Program-made: the position numbers and the translations under genes
Notes under the pieces: generated by a model
Databases searched by the model: none
What the model was told of the DNA's origin: nothing
Seen by the model: only the letters and a program-made list of their open reading frames with translations
Origin: Gentiana macrophylla
Taxonomy: Eukaryota > Streptophyta > Magnoliopsida > Gentianales > Gentianaceae
NCBI GenBank assembly: GCA_026214975.1
Contig: CM047806.1
Location: 51,291,947-51,355,946, forward strand
Direction: 5' to 3'
Length of the DNA: 64,000 nt
Part shown: positions 12,447 to 24,600 of the stretch, piece after piece
Layout of the letters: each line of letters begins with the position of its first letter
How positions within the stretch are numbered: the first letter of the stretch is position 1

Positions 12447-14410
12447 AAACTCTTCTGGAGAGGGCAAGGTGCATGCTCTCTAATTCTGGTCTAGCAAGAA
12501 GATTTTGGGCAGAGGCTGTTAACATAGCATGCTACTTAATCAATAGAGGGCCTCACACTGGGATCAAGCTCAAAATACCACTTGAGGTTTGGTTAGGAAA
12601 GTCAGTAGATTACTCAGTCTAAGGGTTTTTGAAGCACGATCTACTATCATGTCGTGAAGGTAAACCGAACCTAGAGCCAAGAAGGGAGTGTTTGTTGGAT
12701 ATGGAGATGGAGTTAAGGGATATGGAATCGGTCATCACCGAAAATAAGGTTATACTCAAGCAGAGTGTAGCCTTTGATGAAAATTCTATGCTCAACTCAT
12801 CTCATGAGAGCCACATCTAAATCAAATTAGATCTGGTCGGTAAGATTGGCAAACAGTGGAGCTTCAAATAGAGTATGCTAAATTAAAAGACTCAAATAGG
12901 GGACAATCAAGACTCAGTAGATCCAGGATCGGATCTGCCCGATCCTATTTGAACTAGGGTCAAGAGATACTCAAACAAATGATGTTGGTCAAGAGGTATA
13001 GCTCTCATCAAAGTTAAGAGGACCAATATCAGACCCCCAAGGAGATATGGGTTTGAGGAGGATATGGTTGGATATGCACTACAAGTAGCTGAAAAAGATG
13101 ATGGTTTTGAACCTAACACTTACAGGAAAGCTGTGACATGTTCTGAGGCATCCCAATGGCTTGTTGCCATGGGAGAAGAAATGGAGTCACTTCAGAAGAA
13201 TGAGACTAGGATCTAATCAAACAACCACAGGATAAGAGGGTGGTCAGCTGCAAATGTATTTTCAAGAGAAATGAAGGAATGACATCTGCTGAGGACATCA
13301 GATATAAGACACGTTTGGTTGCCAGAGGGTTCACTCGGAAAGAGGGGGTAGACAATGAAGAGATATTTTCTCCAGTGGTCAGACACACTTCCATCAGGGT
13401 GCTGTTAGCAATAGTGGAACATCATAATCTTGAACTTGAGCAATTAGATGTGAAGACAACCTTTCTACATGGAGATGTAGATAAGGAAATTTATATGACT
13501 CGACCAGAGGGTTTCCAGGTTCCTGGCAAGGAAGAATATGTTTGCAAGTTGAAGAAGTCCTTATACTGACTTAAGCAGGCCCCAAGACAGTGGTATAAGA
13601 AATTTGACAATTACATAATTCAGCAGGGTTATAGTAGGAGTCCATATGATTGTTAAGTTTATCACAACAAGCTGAAGGACGGTTCAGTCATCAATCTGGT
13701 TTTGTATGTGGATGATACGCTGATAGCTGCAGTGAACAAGTCTGATATTCAAGATCTATAGAATCTGCTCAAGGCTGAATTTGAGATGAAGGATTTGGAG
13801 AATGCAAAGAAAATTCTGAGGATAGAGATCAATAGAGATAGGAAGCAGGTGAAGTTGTTCTTGTCTCAGCAGGGGTATGTTGAAAAGATATTATCCAAGT
13901 TTGGCATGTCAGCAGCCAAACCTATAGATACTCCTATGGCACCAAATCTACATCTATCTGCTGTGTTTGCTCCACAATCAGTTGAAGAGGAAAAATACAT
14001 GTCAAAGGTTCCATATGTTAGTGCAGTAGGCAGCTTAATGTATGCCATGGTTTTTACTAGGCCTGATTTGGCTCAGGCAGTCAGTGTTGTCAGCAGGTTT
14101 ATGGCTCAACCTGGAAAGGAACACTAAAAGTCAATGAAAAGGATATTTAGGTACCTTAGGGGTACATCTGATATTGGACTCATTTATGGGGGTGGTACTC
14201 AATGTTTTGTCACAAAGTAATCTTGTGATTCTCGATTATCTTTGCTAGTGTGGACAGCAGGAGATCTATGACTGGGTATGTGTTTACTTTGGGTGGTTTT
14301 GTGGTAAGTTGGAAGGCAACTTTACAGGGTACAGTGACATTATCTATTACTGAAGCATAATACGTGGCATAGACAGAAGCAGCAAATTAGGCAATCTGGT
14401 TAAGGCTTAT
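12447..14410 (+). pseudogene. Copia element A integrase tail-RT-RNase H (broken)
   Basis: The 3' half of outer copia A. It resumes in the integrase (residues after AER: LLERARCMLSNS, then RFWAEAVNIACYLINRGP). The RT core is at 13240-13780 with LEQLDVKTTFLHGD, KKSLY (followed by a TGA at 13567) and YVDD near 13707. After 13786 come FEMKDLENAKKILRIEI and VPYVSAVGSLMYAM. The RNase H part (14150-14410) is riddled with stops. It resembles the minus-strand remnant at 62923-63262, which reads the same RNase H motifs without stops. Degenerate, no coding capacity. Confidence 0.87.
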
Positions 14411-15668
14411 CACAAAACAAAATGGGGGAAAATACACATTCTACCCAAAAATGGAGTTAGGCACGTTCATGCCCACTTTTTAGACGCTCGTTTGACACAA
14501 CATGCTGAAACACAACTCTATGTTCCCTTAGGGACTTGCCTGGTTTGGGTTAGGCGCACACCTTATCTCCTCCTTAGGCGTATGCCTAGCTATGTTAGGC
14601 GCTCACTTAACAATACTGGGAGCTCGGTTTTATGATCACTTCTTAAGCGCATGACCACGCCTCCATAGAAGAATGCCTAGCATTACCGGCACTCCCTTCT
14701 GCAAATCATCTTGCTAGGCGCATGCCTAACGTGCTTATCCCAATATATCTTCCTGCTTTGATTTCCTGTTCGTTTCCAACCAAGTCAACACATATTTTTA
14801 CACTAAATGGTGTATAAACCACACCAAATTAACCTGCAAACATTGGTTATACATAACATACAATTTAACACGTCAAAATACATGCCTAAACCCGTTTGAA
14901 AACCCCATCACCTTAGGAATCATAGAAAATTCTTGAAACAAAAGACGAAAGTTGGGATTTCAAGCAATCCACTACTAACCAATCCCCTTTCCTCTAACAT
15001 AAAAACAATCTAAGGTTACTACAACTCCTTATTATATCTAATTCTACAAAATTATATAGAAAAGCCCTAGATTCCAAAGAGGGCTAAAATCAATATAGTA
15101 TGGAACTATGGATACGGATGTTTCTTGTATCAACGCGTCCTCCTCGTCGCCGTGAGCACGATGGTATGAACTATTTGAAAATCCAAAGGTTTGATCAGCT
15201 ATGAAGTTGAAGATTCCTTCTTTGCCTTTTTGTTTCTCCTCCTCCAATTTTCCAAGCAATTAGTGAACAATTGAGATGGGAAAAACTGATAATGCGTGTG
15301 TGGGGGGGTTATGGGGGGAGTAGTGGGAGTTTTAATTTGAATTAACTCCAATAATAAATTAAAGATAGTTATAAAATTAGGATATTTGAATATCTCAAAT
15401 TACATAATTACCCTCGAACTAAAAATCAGCATATTACAATAAATTTGTAAACACGAAATTGATAGTTACATTATTATTGTGTAGCATTTACATCTACACA
15501 TTATCATTTGAAGCCTTGTTGATATTAATTTTTAAAAACCACTACAAAATGATAGACTCAATCTTTTATTATATGGTCTAATAATAGTTATTGTGAGTGT
15601 TGTGACCTTCTATTAACTTTTTTCATGCATTCGTATAATAATCTGAGATACTTATCATACTTAAACAG
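14411..15668. other. No supported gene; intronic or flanking sequence of the lyase
   Basis: I see no exon of the rhamnogalacturonate lyase and no transposon domain here. Positions 14455-14730 hold a scattered TTAGGCGCAT/ATGCCTAA motif (listed separately). 15280-15660 is AT-rich and ends in a normal pyrimidine/AG acceptor at 15668. An ORF on the minus strand at 15044-15259 has no recognisable domain. Confidence 0.6.
14455..14730. repeat. Degenerate TTAGGCGC / GCGCATGCCTAA motif array
   Basis: At least seven copies of TTAGGCGC, TAGGCGTATGCCTAG, TAGGCGCATGCCTAA and variants, some forming short palindromes. They are irregularly spaced over about 280 bp. The motif does not occur elsewhere in the window that I noticed. 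It could be a subterminal repeat of an unidentified DNA transposon. Confidence 0.45.
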
Positions 15669-18600
15669 GTAGATGATAAATACTTGTATTCATGCGAAGA
15701 CAAAGATCTTAAGGTTCACGGATGGATTTGCATGAATCCACCTGTAGGATTTTGGCAAATCACACCAAGCAACGAATTTCGTCCCGGTGGGCCCTTTAAG
15801 CAAGAGCTTGCTTCCCATGTCGGACCCACCACCTTGGCGGTAAGTATATTGTATTGGTATGACATCTTTATGATTTGTACATCCATTTACTGCATTTAGC
15901 AACTGATATACAATATTTTCACAAGTGTATTGTAATTTTGTGTTTCTTGTAAGTTTACCTATGATTAGTCTATTACTTTAGAGGGTTTAAGCATTTATAG
16001 ACTCTTATGTCCCATTTGAAGTATCGACTTTGGTTATACATAAGAAAAGTATAGTTAATCAATCAAAACTAATTAATTAATTGATCTGAAATAATATACC
16101 CCAAAACAACATGAAATCCAATGCCTTTGTTTTTAATTGCTTTCGGGTTGGTTTGATTTCAACAATTTCATATTCATTTACTTAAAAAAAAATATAGAAA
16201 TTCACATAGGTATAGGCACCTTTATACAATATTTAGCAAAGCTTAACAAATATAAGTAATTAAAGAAATTAAACATGAACATATTCTAGGAAAAAAGAAT
16301 AATGGACAAACCACATATCAAATTTGAGACAAAGAAGAAATCCAACAATACACTTGTGTTTGAAATATCTGATAAGTGGCTGATATAAGGAAATTGATAT
16401 AAAGAAATATAAGAAAGAACATTATCGATACCAATTGGTTTTAAGACAACTGGTAGCGTTTAATCTTAACATGATATCAAAGCAGGAGATCCCGAGTTCA
16501 AACCCCGCTTCCAGCACAATTAAAGACAAAAACAAAAAAATCAAGTGTTGGGCCTCAGTCTCTTTTTATAGGTCCACACTTCCCAAACAAAAAAAAAGTC
16601 AAGTCATCTCTCTCTTTTTATATGCCCACATTTGAGGGGGCTGATATAAGGAAATTGATATAAAGAAATATAGTAGCACATTTACTAATACCAATTGGTT
16701 TTAGTACAACGATAAACGCTTGATCCTAATAGTGGCGATATTTGGTTTAAACTATAATAAAGCATGTTTAGGATTGTAATGAGATAACCTGACCATACAC
16801 CACATATTATAAACCTTGACATTTAATTAGATTATTAGGTTGGGTTTGTCTTGGTTTGGAGACAAATCAAATAACCAAAACAAACCAATATTATTCAAGT
16901 TGGTGACAAACCAACATGAATAGTTTGGTTTAAACTAGCTTTGTTTTCTTCAATTTGGTTCAGGTTGGTTTTGGATCATTGATTATTTTTCTCACCTTTC
17001 ATTTCTAGTAAAACCTGTATTTCTACGAGATGCTTTTTGTTCTCATTTCATGACGCTATGAAGGTCCCGGGGACTTATTCTTTTCTGTGGAGGAACTTCG
17101 TATTTCCTGCTAATGAAGTCTGACTTTTAAGTAAATACTTGATCAGTTCAGAAGTTTACAAAAAAGATGAACAATATAGTCAATCCTTTCTTTTACAAGC
17201 AGCAAGGGGAAATATCCAAAGATGCGTATCTATTAGTACTTCACCTGATCAGAGGGATCTTCCATACAAAATCCTACTACAATGCCTCGAGATGAGCGAA
17301 CAGGCCTTCCGAATTTCAAAGTACATGATGGAATACGCTAGCAGTTAGACTTCAGCCTTTCAAGTTGTGCCACGCCACATCAGTACATACCTAACCTATG
17401 ATATTCATCTCAGCTCAGGTCTGATGGGATTTTGACATGGGTATGACCCCGGATGTCATACACGTGGCACTCTTAAGCCTCTAATTGGATCTTATTAGTA
17501 TATGGGCCAGCATAGACCTTGTCCAGTTTTGGGCCTCTCGCTTGAGGAGTTCAGTAGTACGCACCTCAGCCTTCTTTAGATGTCCTCAGGTTAGAGCTGT
17601 TAACGAGCCGAGCCGAGCCGAGTATTGGTGGTTCGAACTTGAGCTCGTTTAGCTCACGAGCTAGTTCGTTTGTTAAACGAACAAAAAATTATGTTCAAGC
17701 TCGGCTCGTTTAAAAGATGAAATGTTCGAGCTCGGCTCGTTAAACATATTTTTTGTCTTTCGGCTCGAATTTGGCTCGAATTCGGCTCGAGTTCAGTTCG
17801 TTAAAATATAAAACATAAGGTGCAAATGTAAAAATAACAAGTTAGACATTAAAATTACATATATTACACAACTAAAATTACTATAAAAATATCTAAATAT
17901 TATATAAATTCAATCTATAATATCTGTTAGATGAATTAATGAATTATCCTCTTTTGAGTCAGGGTTACTGTAAATTGGTGTATTTATATAAGCACGTTCG
18001 CGAACATAATCGAACGTTCGCAAACCAAGCTCGTGTTCGTTCGTTAAGCAAACGAGCCTACAATCATGTTCGAGCTCGGCTCGTTAAGCTTAACGAACAA
18101 ACGATCACGAACACTAACGAGCCGAACACGAGTTTGTTCACGAGCGGCTCTGTTCGTTTAACAGCACTACCTCAGGTTCAACTCGTTTGCTCGATTCTGT
18201 CCAACCTTAGCAGAAATCGCCGTAGCTCGGCACAAGTTGCCCGCAGATACATATTGCCCGCATGATACAAGATTGTCTACGGTCACACACTGCCAAAATG
18301 GTGACATGATCACCTCAATCGTTCATAATCAGGACAGTACAGGTCATCCTCGAGCTCAAAACACAATTACAACTCATTAATTGGCAAGATCATATGATTG
18401 ATTCTACTTCTTGATTCTTGCCCAATTGAGCCATGACTGCTTACGACAACATCATAACGGCCCCTTATCACAGATCATGAAATCAGGGCTCCATGATCAA
18501 CTCTCAACGTGGGACGCATATATAAAGGACCTTCATCCTCACAACAAGAACTGTGTTGTTTGCTTGAGTCCCAAATATCTGGGTACATATGCAGTCACAA

Positions 18601-21600
18601 ATGACAGCATCAAATCATTACAAACACCATCAAGTTTACGCCTAGACTTCTCCCAAAAAGATTCAATGACCCACAACTTCACCCGGACGATTTATGTGCA
18701 TCGTCATGAATTAATACTAATGACTTAACAAATTATGATGTTTTTTCTTAAGTTACACATAAAGTTATTCCATGTTAAAGAAAAGTGTTCTTGAAAACAA
18801 ATGCTTGGACAGAAGGGCAGACACAGCCCCTGACAATTCCTTACTCTGTCATTCATTCGTAGATGAAGTTTAACTCGGAAGGCTAAGGCTAAGTAGTTCA
18901 AGTGATGCCTTGGAGGGTCATAGTCGGATACATATTTCTCAAACATATTCCACAATCAAAACAATTGGATGAATCCCCCAGAAACCCTTTAATAGAAATT
19001 CATTGATATCGTCTTTTTATAATGTAAATCGATTTCGATTCTTAATTAATCCACATCACTCCATTTTTTGCAATCCAACCATTCTTTGTTTTCTTAAAGA
19101 GTAGAGGTAATAGGAAAAATGGCCTCCAATCTACGGCGAAAAGTTGCGACATTCTTTAATTTGGATTTGACTCCTGTACTACCTCCGTCCCATAAAAAAT
19201 GTTTATATTTTTAAAAGAAAATTGTCTCATAAAAAATGTCACTTTATAATACCAATACATAATTTAATGCTTTTTTTTCCAAAACTACTCTTAGTCCAAC
19301 ATGTATTTATTGTACTCATTTCATATTCCAAAACAATCATTTATTATAAAATGAAGGGTAAGTATGTCAATATACTAACAAAACACAACACATTGATTAA
19401 ATTTCTTAATCCGTGTGCACCACAAAAACTCGACACTTTTTGTGGGACGGAATTAGTATTTATTTATTTATTTTGCATATTTAAACATCTTTTTGATTAG
19501 TCCTTTGTCTTTTTTTTTTCTTTTTTTTTTTACAATTTTTTTTCTTATCCATACAACTCGATATATGTTGCATGATGAATCATTAAAATTGAAGTTGTTC
19601 AAAAAAAGAAAAAAGTTGTTAAATAATCCAAAAAAATTTAATATTCAATATCTTTTTATATTGACAGGTAAAACTCACATCAAGAAAGTTAAGTGTATAA
19701 ATAGTAATATATAATTCATTAATATAGCAGATCAGTAGTCACTTTGACCCTTCACATTCCTTTCAAAATAAATTTTTTTTAGGGGTTCTATTAGCATCCC
19801 ACCTTTTACTACTGCCACTACATTACTCCCGACACCACAAAAAATTACTTCAACACCGCGATGATTTTTAGTAAAGGGAACGTCGGTGCTACTGGTGTTC
19901 GTTGTTGAACACCAACATCAGTGTCATTGTTGAACACCAATATCGATGTCATCGATGTTGGTGTTCAACAACGAACACCAGTGACACCGACCTTTTTTTT
20001 CATCCGAAAAAAAATCAAATAATGGGTGTCAATAGTAAAAAATTGTGTGCCAATAAAACCCACTTTTTTTTAATGTATCACTTCAGCATTTTCCATATAT
20101 TTTTTATTTACGCGTTGAAAAGTGATTAAGTAATTTGATCGATTATCTCATGTGACAGGAGTGAATATATATTTTAAGAGAATCACATATAAAAGTGCCT
20201 TTTCCAACCCTGATGGAGCCAATTTTAATTTCCCCCTTAAGTAAACATGCATCCGCGCGCCTTTGCATGGACGTATGTGTCCTTGCGCGCGCGTGTGTGT
20301 GTTTCTTTTGTTGTGTTTTGTAGTTTTTTTCCTCATAATAACAATTATCGTAATATAAGAACTCCCGTCATTTATCATTTGATGGCTCATGGATATGAAG
20401 GGACTTAAATTTGTATTGCAGATGTTTCAAAGCGCTCACTACGCAGGAGAAGACATAGTTCTGAAATTTGAAGAAGGCGAGTACTGGAAGAAAGTTTTTG
20501 GACCGGTTTTTATGTATCTCAATTCTACCTTTGTTGGAGAGAACCCTCTTTTCCTTTGGGAGGATGCCAAGAAACAGGTTTTGTACATACGACTTCCCCA
20601 TTAATAAATTCAAATACTCAGTTTCCTAATATATATGTGACATGTTAAAACAGATGATGCAAGAAGTTGAAAGCTGGCCGTATCATTTTCCATCATCAGA
20701 AGATTACCAGACATCAGAAAAGCGTGGTAGTGTTGCTGGCCGATTGTTGGTGCAAGATAGGTACATAGCTACTTAACATACCATTAATTATATGAGTTTT
20801 TTTTTTTTTTTTTTTTTAATTAACTCCTCAATATATGTTAGAACTAAATACTGGGTTGTTTTTGTTTTGATAATCTGATTCTCAACTAAGTTGCAGGAAC
20901 AAAAGTGGAACATGTAATAACACATAACACATTTTAGAACATACAACTTTATTTATCATGCATACCGCAAAAAGAATACAAATGAATGCATAAAGCGAAA
21001 ATAAATGCAAAAACTTCTTGTGGCTGAGGCGAGTTTAGAACTCGATCTGTCCTTAAGACTTAACTACCCTCATTATATATGTGCTCACGATGATAACAAA
21101 AATCTCCCAAGGTACAACAGTTAAAACCTTGTCAGGTTGTAGCACTTCCATTCGAACAAGCACAAAATGATATAATGCCTATCATTCAGTGATGAATTCG
21201 GGAGTCTTGTGTGACAAAAGTATCGTCACATTTTGTGCTTTATAGTGACAATAGTCACTAAAGATCCGGAAAGCTTTAGTGACAACAGTCGCAAAAGATC
21301 TGGAAAGATTTGGTGACTATTATTCAAGATTTGTCACAATAGAAAACTTTTTGCGACTAATATGACACTTGCTCCGCAGAACCCATTAGGTCGGCACATA
21401 TGCAACAATCGTCGCAAAAAGCCTCTAGTGACAAAAATTAGCATTTTTACTGACTATTTTTTTTTGTCACAAAAAGATCCTTTTTTTGTAGTGAAAGTGG
21501 ACCAAGCCACAAGCCCGAACCGAACCGTCTGGCAGCGCCGGCGTGACTGTTTTTGCACCAAGTAGGATTTAAGTCTTCCATCCTCCACTAAATTCTCTTG

Positions 21601-24600
21601 ACCCATTTAGCTTACAACTTAGTGAAAATTCCGTTCTTAAATGTAGAACTCACATAAGACAACTTTCCAACGTGGGACAAAGGAATTATACTTCCTTTAT
21701 TGACAATCAACACATTTCGCTTCACATTTAAGCATTAATTTCTTATTCATCCGATAGAGTGATTCAAAAACCTAATATCAACTACTATGTTAATAGTTTT
21801 TAAATATGTTTTTAGCTTCTTGTAATTTACACCGTAGGTCATTCGAAATTGAGTTCGCAGTGGACCATAAACTACTTGTTTTACAACCTAATTTAAGCTA
21901 AAACTTCAAGAATATATTATGAGATATCATTGTGGATTTTATAACATAATCATTTAAGTACTTTATGGTGAAGGGAATATTTTGATGGAAATCAAGTTAT
22001 CTCTACACATTCTAAGAACCGTTGTATGATTAACTTTTTCTCTCACAAACCTAACACATTCCGGGGCGGGTATAGGTTGTTTGTGTTCCCAGACTCATCT
22101 CACATACATCATCTCACTTTAATATCTGTCGTGACTGTATTTATTTAACTGAAACATAACACATTAAAAATATCGGGTCACACAAAATTATAAAAAGACT
22201 TTTATACCATTTACGGAGATACGGGATATCACAACCCATGACTCTGAGCCCACTAAATTACCTGATTAACATCCCCACACATCCTATGGATCGGTAATAA
22301 TGAGGATCCTTGTGGTTAGGGTTTAACCATTTCTTCAAATTAAACGAACTTGCAACGAACACATTGTATATATGCTCATATTTCGTAGTCATTCACACAG
22401 GCACTAACTCAAGACTAGTGTCACACCAATAATTTTTTAATGTTTCGTTTCACAAAGAAATTGCGTTGTATTTTTATTTTTTTGGTTTTTCTGAAAGGAG
22501 TTTTCTATGTTCATCTAGGTTTATAAACGGTGAATATATTACAGCAAGCGGTGCTTATGTGGGTTTGGCTCCGCCGGGAGAAGTCGGATCGTGGCAAAGA
22601 GAAGGCAAGGTGTGATAAAATATTATTGAAATAAATCCCACTTTAATATAGTTTTTTTCTTTTCAAAATGAAAGTAATAATGTTTTATTTGTCACCGATA
22701 TATAAGATAATATATAAGATACGAAAGTAATATACATATGCAAAAAATTATTAGTGCATACACAAATTTAACACAAATTTAAAATTTTTGCCTCCTATAA
22801 TTAATATCACATCTTGCCAGAAATATCAATTTTGGACGAAAGCAGACGAACAAGGTTATTTCTCCATCACCAGTGTAATAACTGGAGACTATAATCTCTA
22901 TGCATGGGTCCCTGGAATTTTTGGTGATTACAAATGTGACACAACAATCAACATAACTCCAGGTTTATTATTTTACTACATTAATTTCATCATTCTATTC
23001 TATGTGAACATGCATGCATGTGTTTCATCACTTATTATGACATATTTAAAAACAAAATTATTATGTATTATATGTTTTATGTAAAACGTCCAATCAAGGT
23101 ATTAATTAGGCCAAAATAAAATTCTCAAAGCCCTTGGCCAAGTGAAGAAAATATCATATAACCACTATTTTTGGGTATACTAAGTTGATGATGAGCATAT
23201 TTAAATTGTGTCTTCCCGAGTTTTCTTTTTTTGCTCAAGTAGAAAAACAAAAATTACACTACAATAACATGAGAACGGTGACTTTAAATTATACAGTTAC
23301 ATTTTGAAGGGAGCAATATATAGGTTGCTTCCTTGTTGACCTGCCCGCGTGACGGCCCTGACTCCACTACACATGATAAATCAATTATTTTAACATGATG
23401 AGATCAGAATGTGCTAGCTAGCTAGTTTTATGGAACATGAAATTAACATAGAGAAATTTGAAAAACAAAAAATCAGGATGTAAAATGACCATGGGTGATC
23501 TAGTGTATGAGCCACCTAGAGAAGGAGCAACGTTATGGGAAATAGGCACACCAAGTCGCTCTGCAAGAGAATTCTACATTCCAGATCCAAATCCATTGTA
23601 CATCAACAAACTTTACGTGAATCACCTTGACAGGTAATTAATTAGTTTCATTCATTTGCACATGCATTTAATTAGGTTTCTTTCTTTCAAGTTCAATGTT
23701 ATTATTTCTGTATTTTTTTTTTTTTTTTCCTTTCGAAATCAATATTTCTTTTTCTCGCGTTGATTGATTTGAACCGTTACCTATATGCATGATTGGGTTA
23801 TTTTCTCAATTCCCAGTTGACGTACCCTAAGAAAATTGCGACAAATTAATATACTAGTACTGAAATCACACACCATCCAGAAGTAAACCTTCTTCCAGAC
23901 AAGGATCCTGCCAATTAGCATCAAGAAAAGCTCCACTTACAAGTTCTATCACTATCTTTAATATACACATGCTCAAGGACTACCCTTGAGTTATCTGAGC
24001 ATCCTGAAGACAATCCTTAAAATGATTGTTTGTGCATAATCTAACTAATTAGACTAATAACAAAGGTAATATATATTAGGCATAGTATAAGACAAATCGA
24101 TTAATCTCCCCACAAGTCTTGAATATTGTTCTGGATAAACATCTTCATGTTTTTCCCATTCTTTCCTTATCAATCTTGTGGTTGTATTCAATAGATGTAC
24201 TGATAGGTAGGGCTGTAAACGAGCCGAATAATACCGAACCCTGGCAGGGTTCGGCTCGGCTCGAAAATTTTGTACCTCAAGGCTCGGCTCGGGCGAACCT
24301 GATTTTTCAGTGTTCGGCTCGGGTTCGAAGCTTAAAAAATAAAAAAATATTCGGCTCGGTTCGGTCCGAACGAGCCGAGCGGTCCGAACAGGTTCGATCC
24401 GAAAAAAAAAAAGCAGAATGCAGGTTACATTACAGCAGAAATTGTCCAATATTACAAAAACATTTAAGATGGGTAAACATATAACAAAAACATTAAAGAT
24501 GGAATATACTATTAGTCTATTACAAAACATCATAAGTCCGAATGTCCAATTGTCCAATATTACAAAACATGATAAGTCTAAATAGTCCAATACTCCCAAT

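Larger units (their letters stand above)
1..14410 (+). mobile_element. Outer Ty1/copia element A, split by element B
   Basis: This is a degenerate copia retrotransposon in two pieces, 1-1313 and 12447-14410, separated by the insertion of element B. The integrase reading frame runs from the GIAER-like motif before 1313 straight into the sequence after 12446, so the pieces were once contiguous. Domain order is gag, protease, integrase, reverse transcriptase, RNase H, as expected for Ty1/copia. The 5' LTR lies before the window and I see no 3' LTR: similarity fades in the RNase H region near 14410. The right border is approximate. Confidence 0.85.
15840..20421 (+). other. 4.6-kb lyase intron with several MITEs
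   Basis: Donor GTAAGT at 15840, acceptor TTGCAG at 20421. It hosts a duplicated repeat (16381-16760), an hAT MITE (17592-18169), a Stowaway MITE (19179-19456) and a Mutator-type MITE (19782-20063). Between 16770 and 17580 and between 18180 and 19170 I see only degenerate, non-coding sequence. The ORFs there (17139-17348, 18411-18728) have no recognisable domain. Confidence 0.8.

Noticed and set aside
15044..15259. Minus-strand ORF beginning MLGKLEEEKQKG
   Set aside because: No family recognised, no partner exon and no promoter signal. Probably chance.
16486..16506. tRNA gene suspected from a B-box-like sequence
   Set aside because: No cloverleaf or anticodon stem around it. More likely a repeat remnant.
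17139..17348. 69-codon ORF as a possible extra lyase exon
   Set aside because: It does not resemble the lyase; the exons at 15669-15839 and 20422-20577 join in phase without it.
24119..24484. Plus-strand ORF of 121 codons and the 181-codon minus ORF over it
   Set aside because: They are created by the GGCTCG-type subterminal repeats and terminus of the hAT element. Only the short RT remnant at the left of the minus ORF has real similarity.
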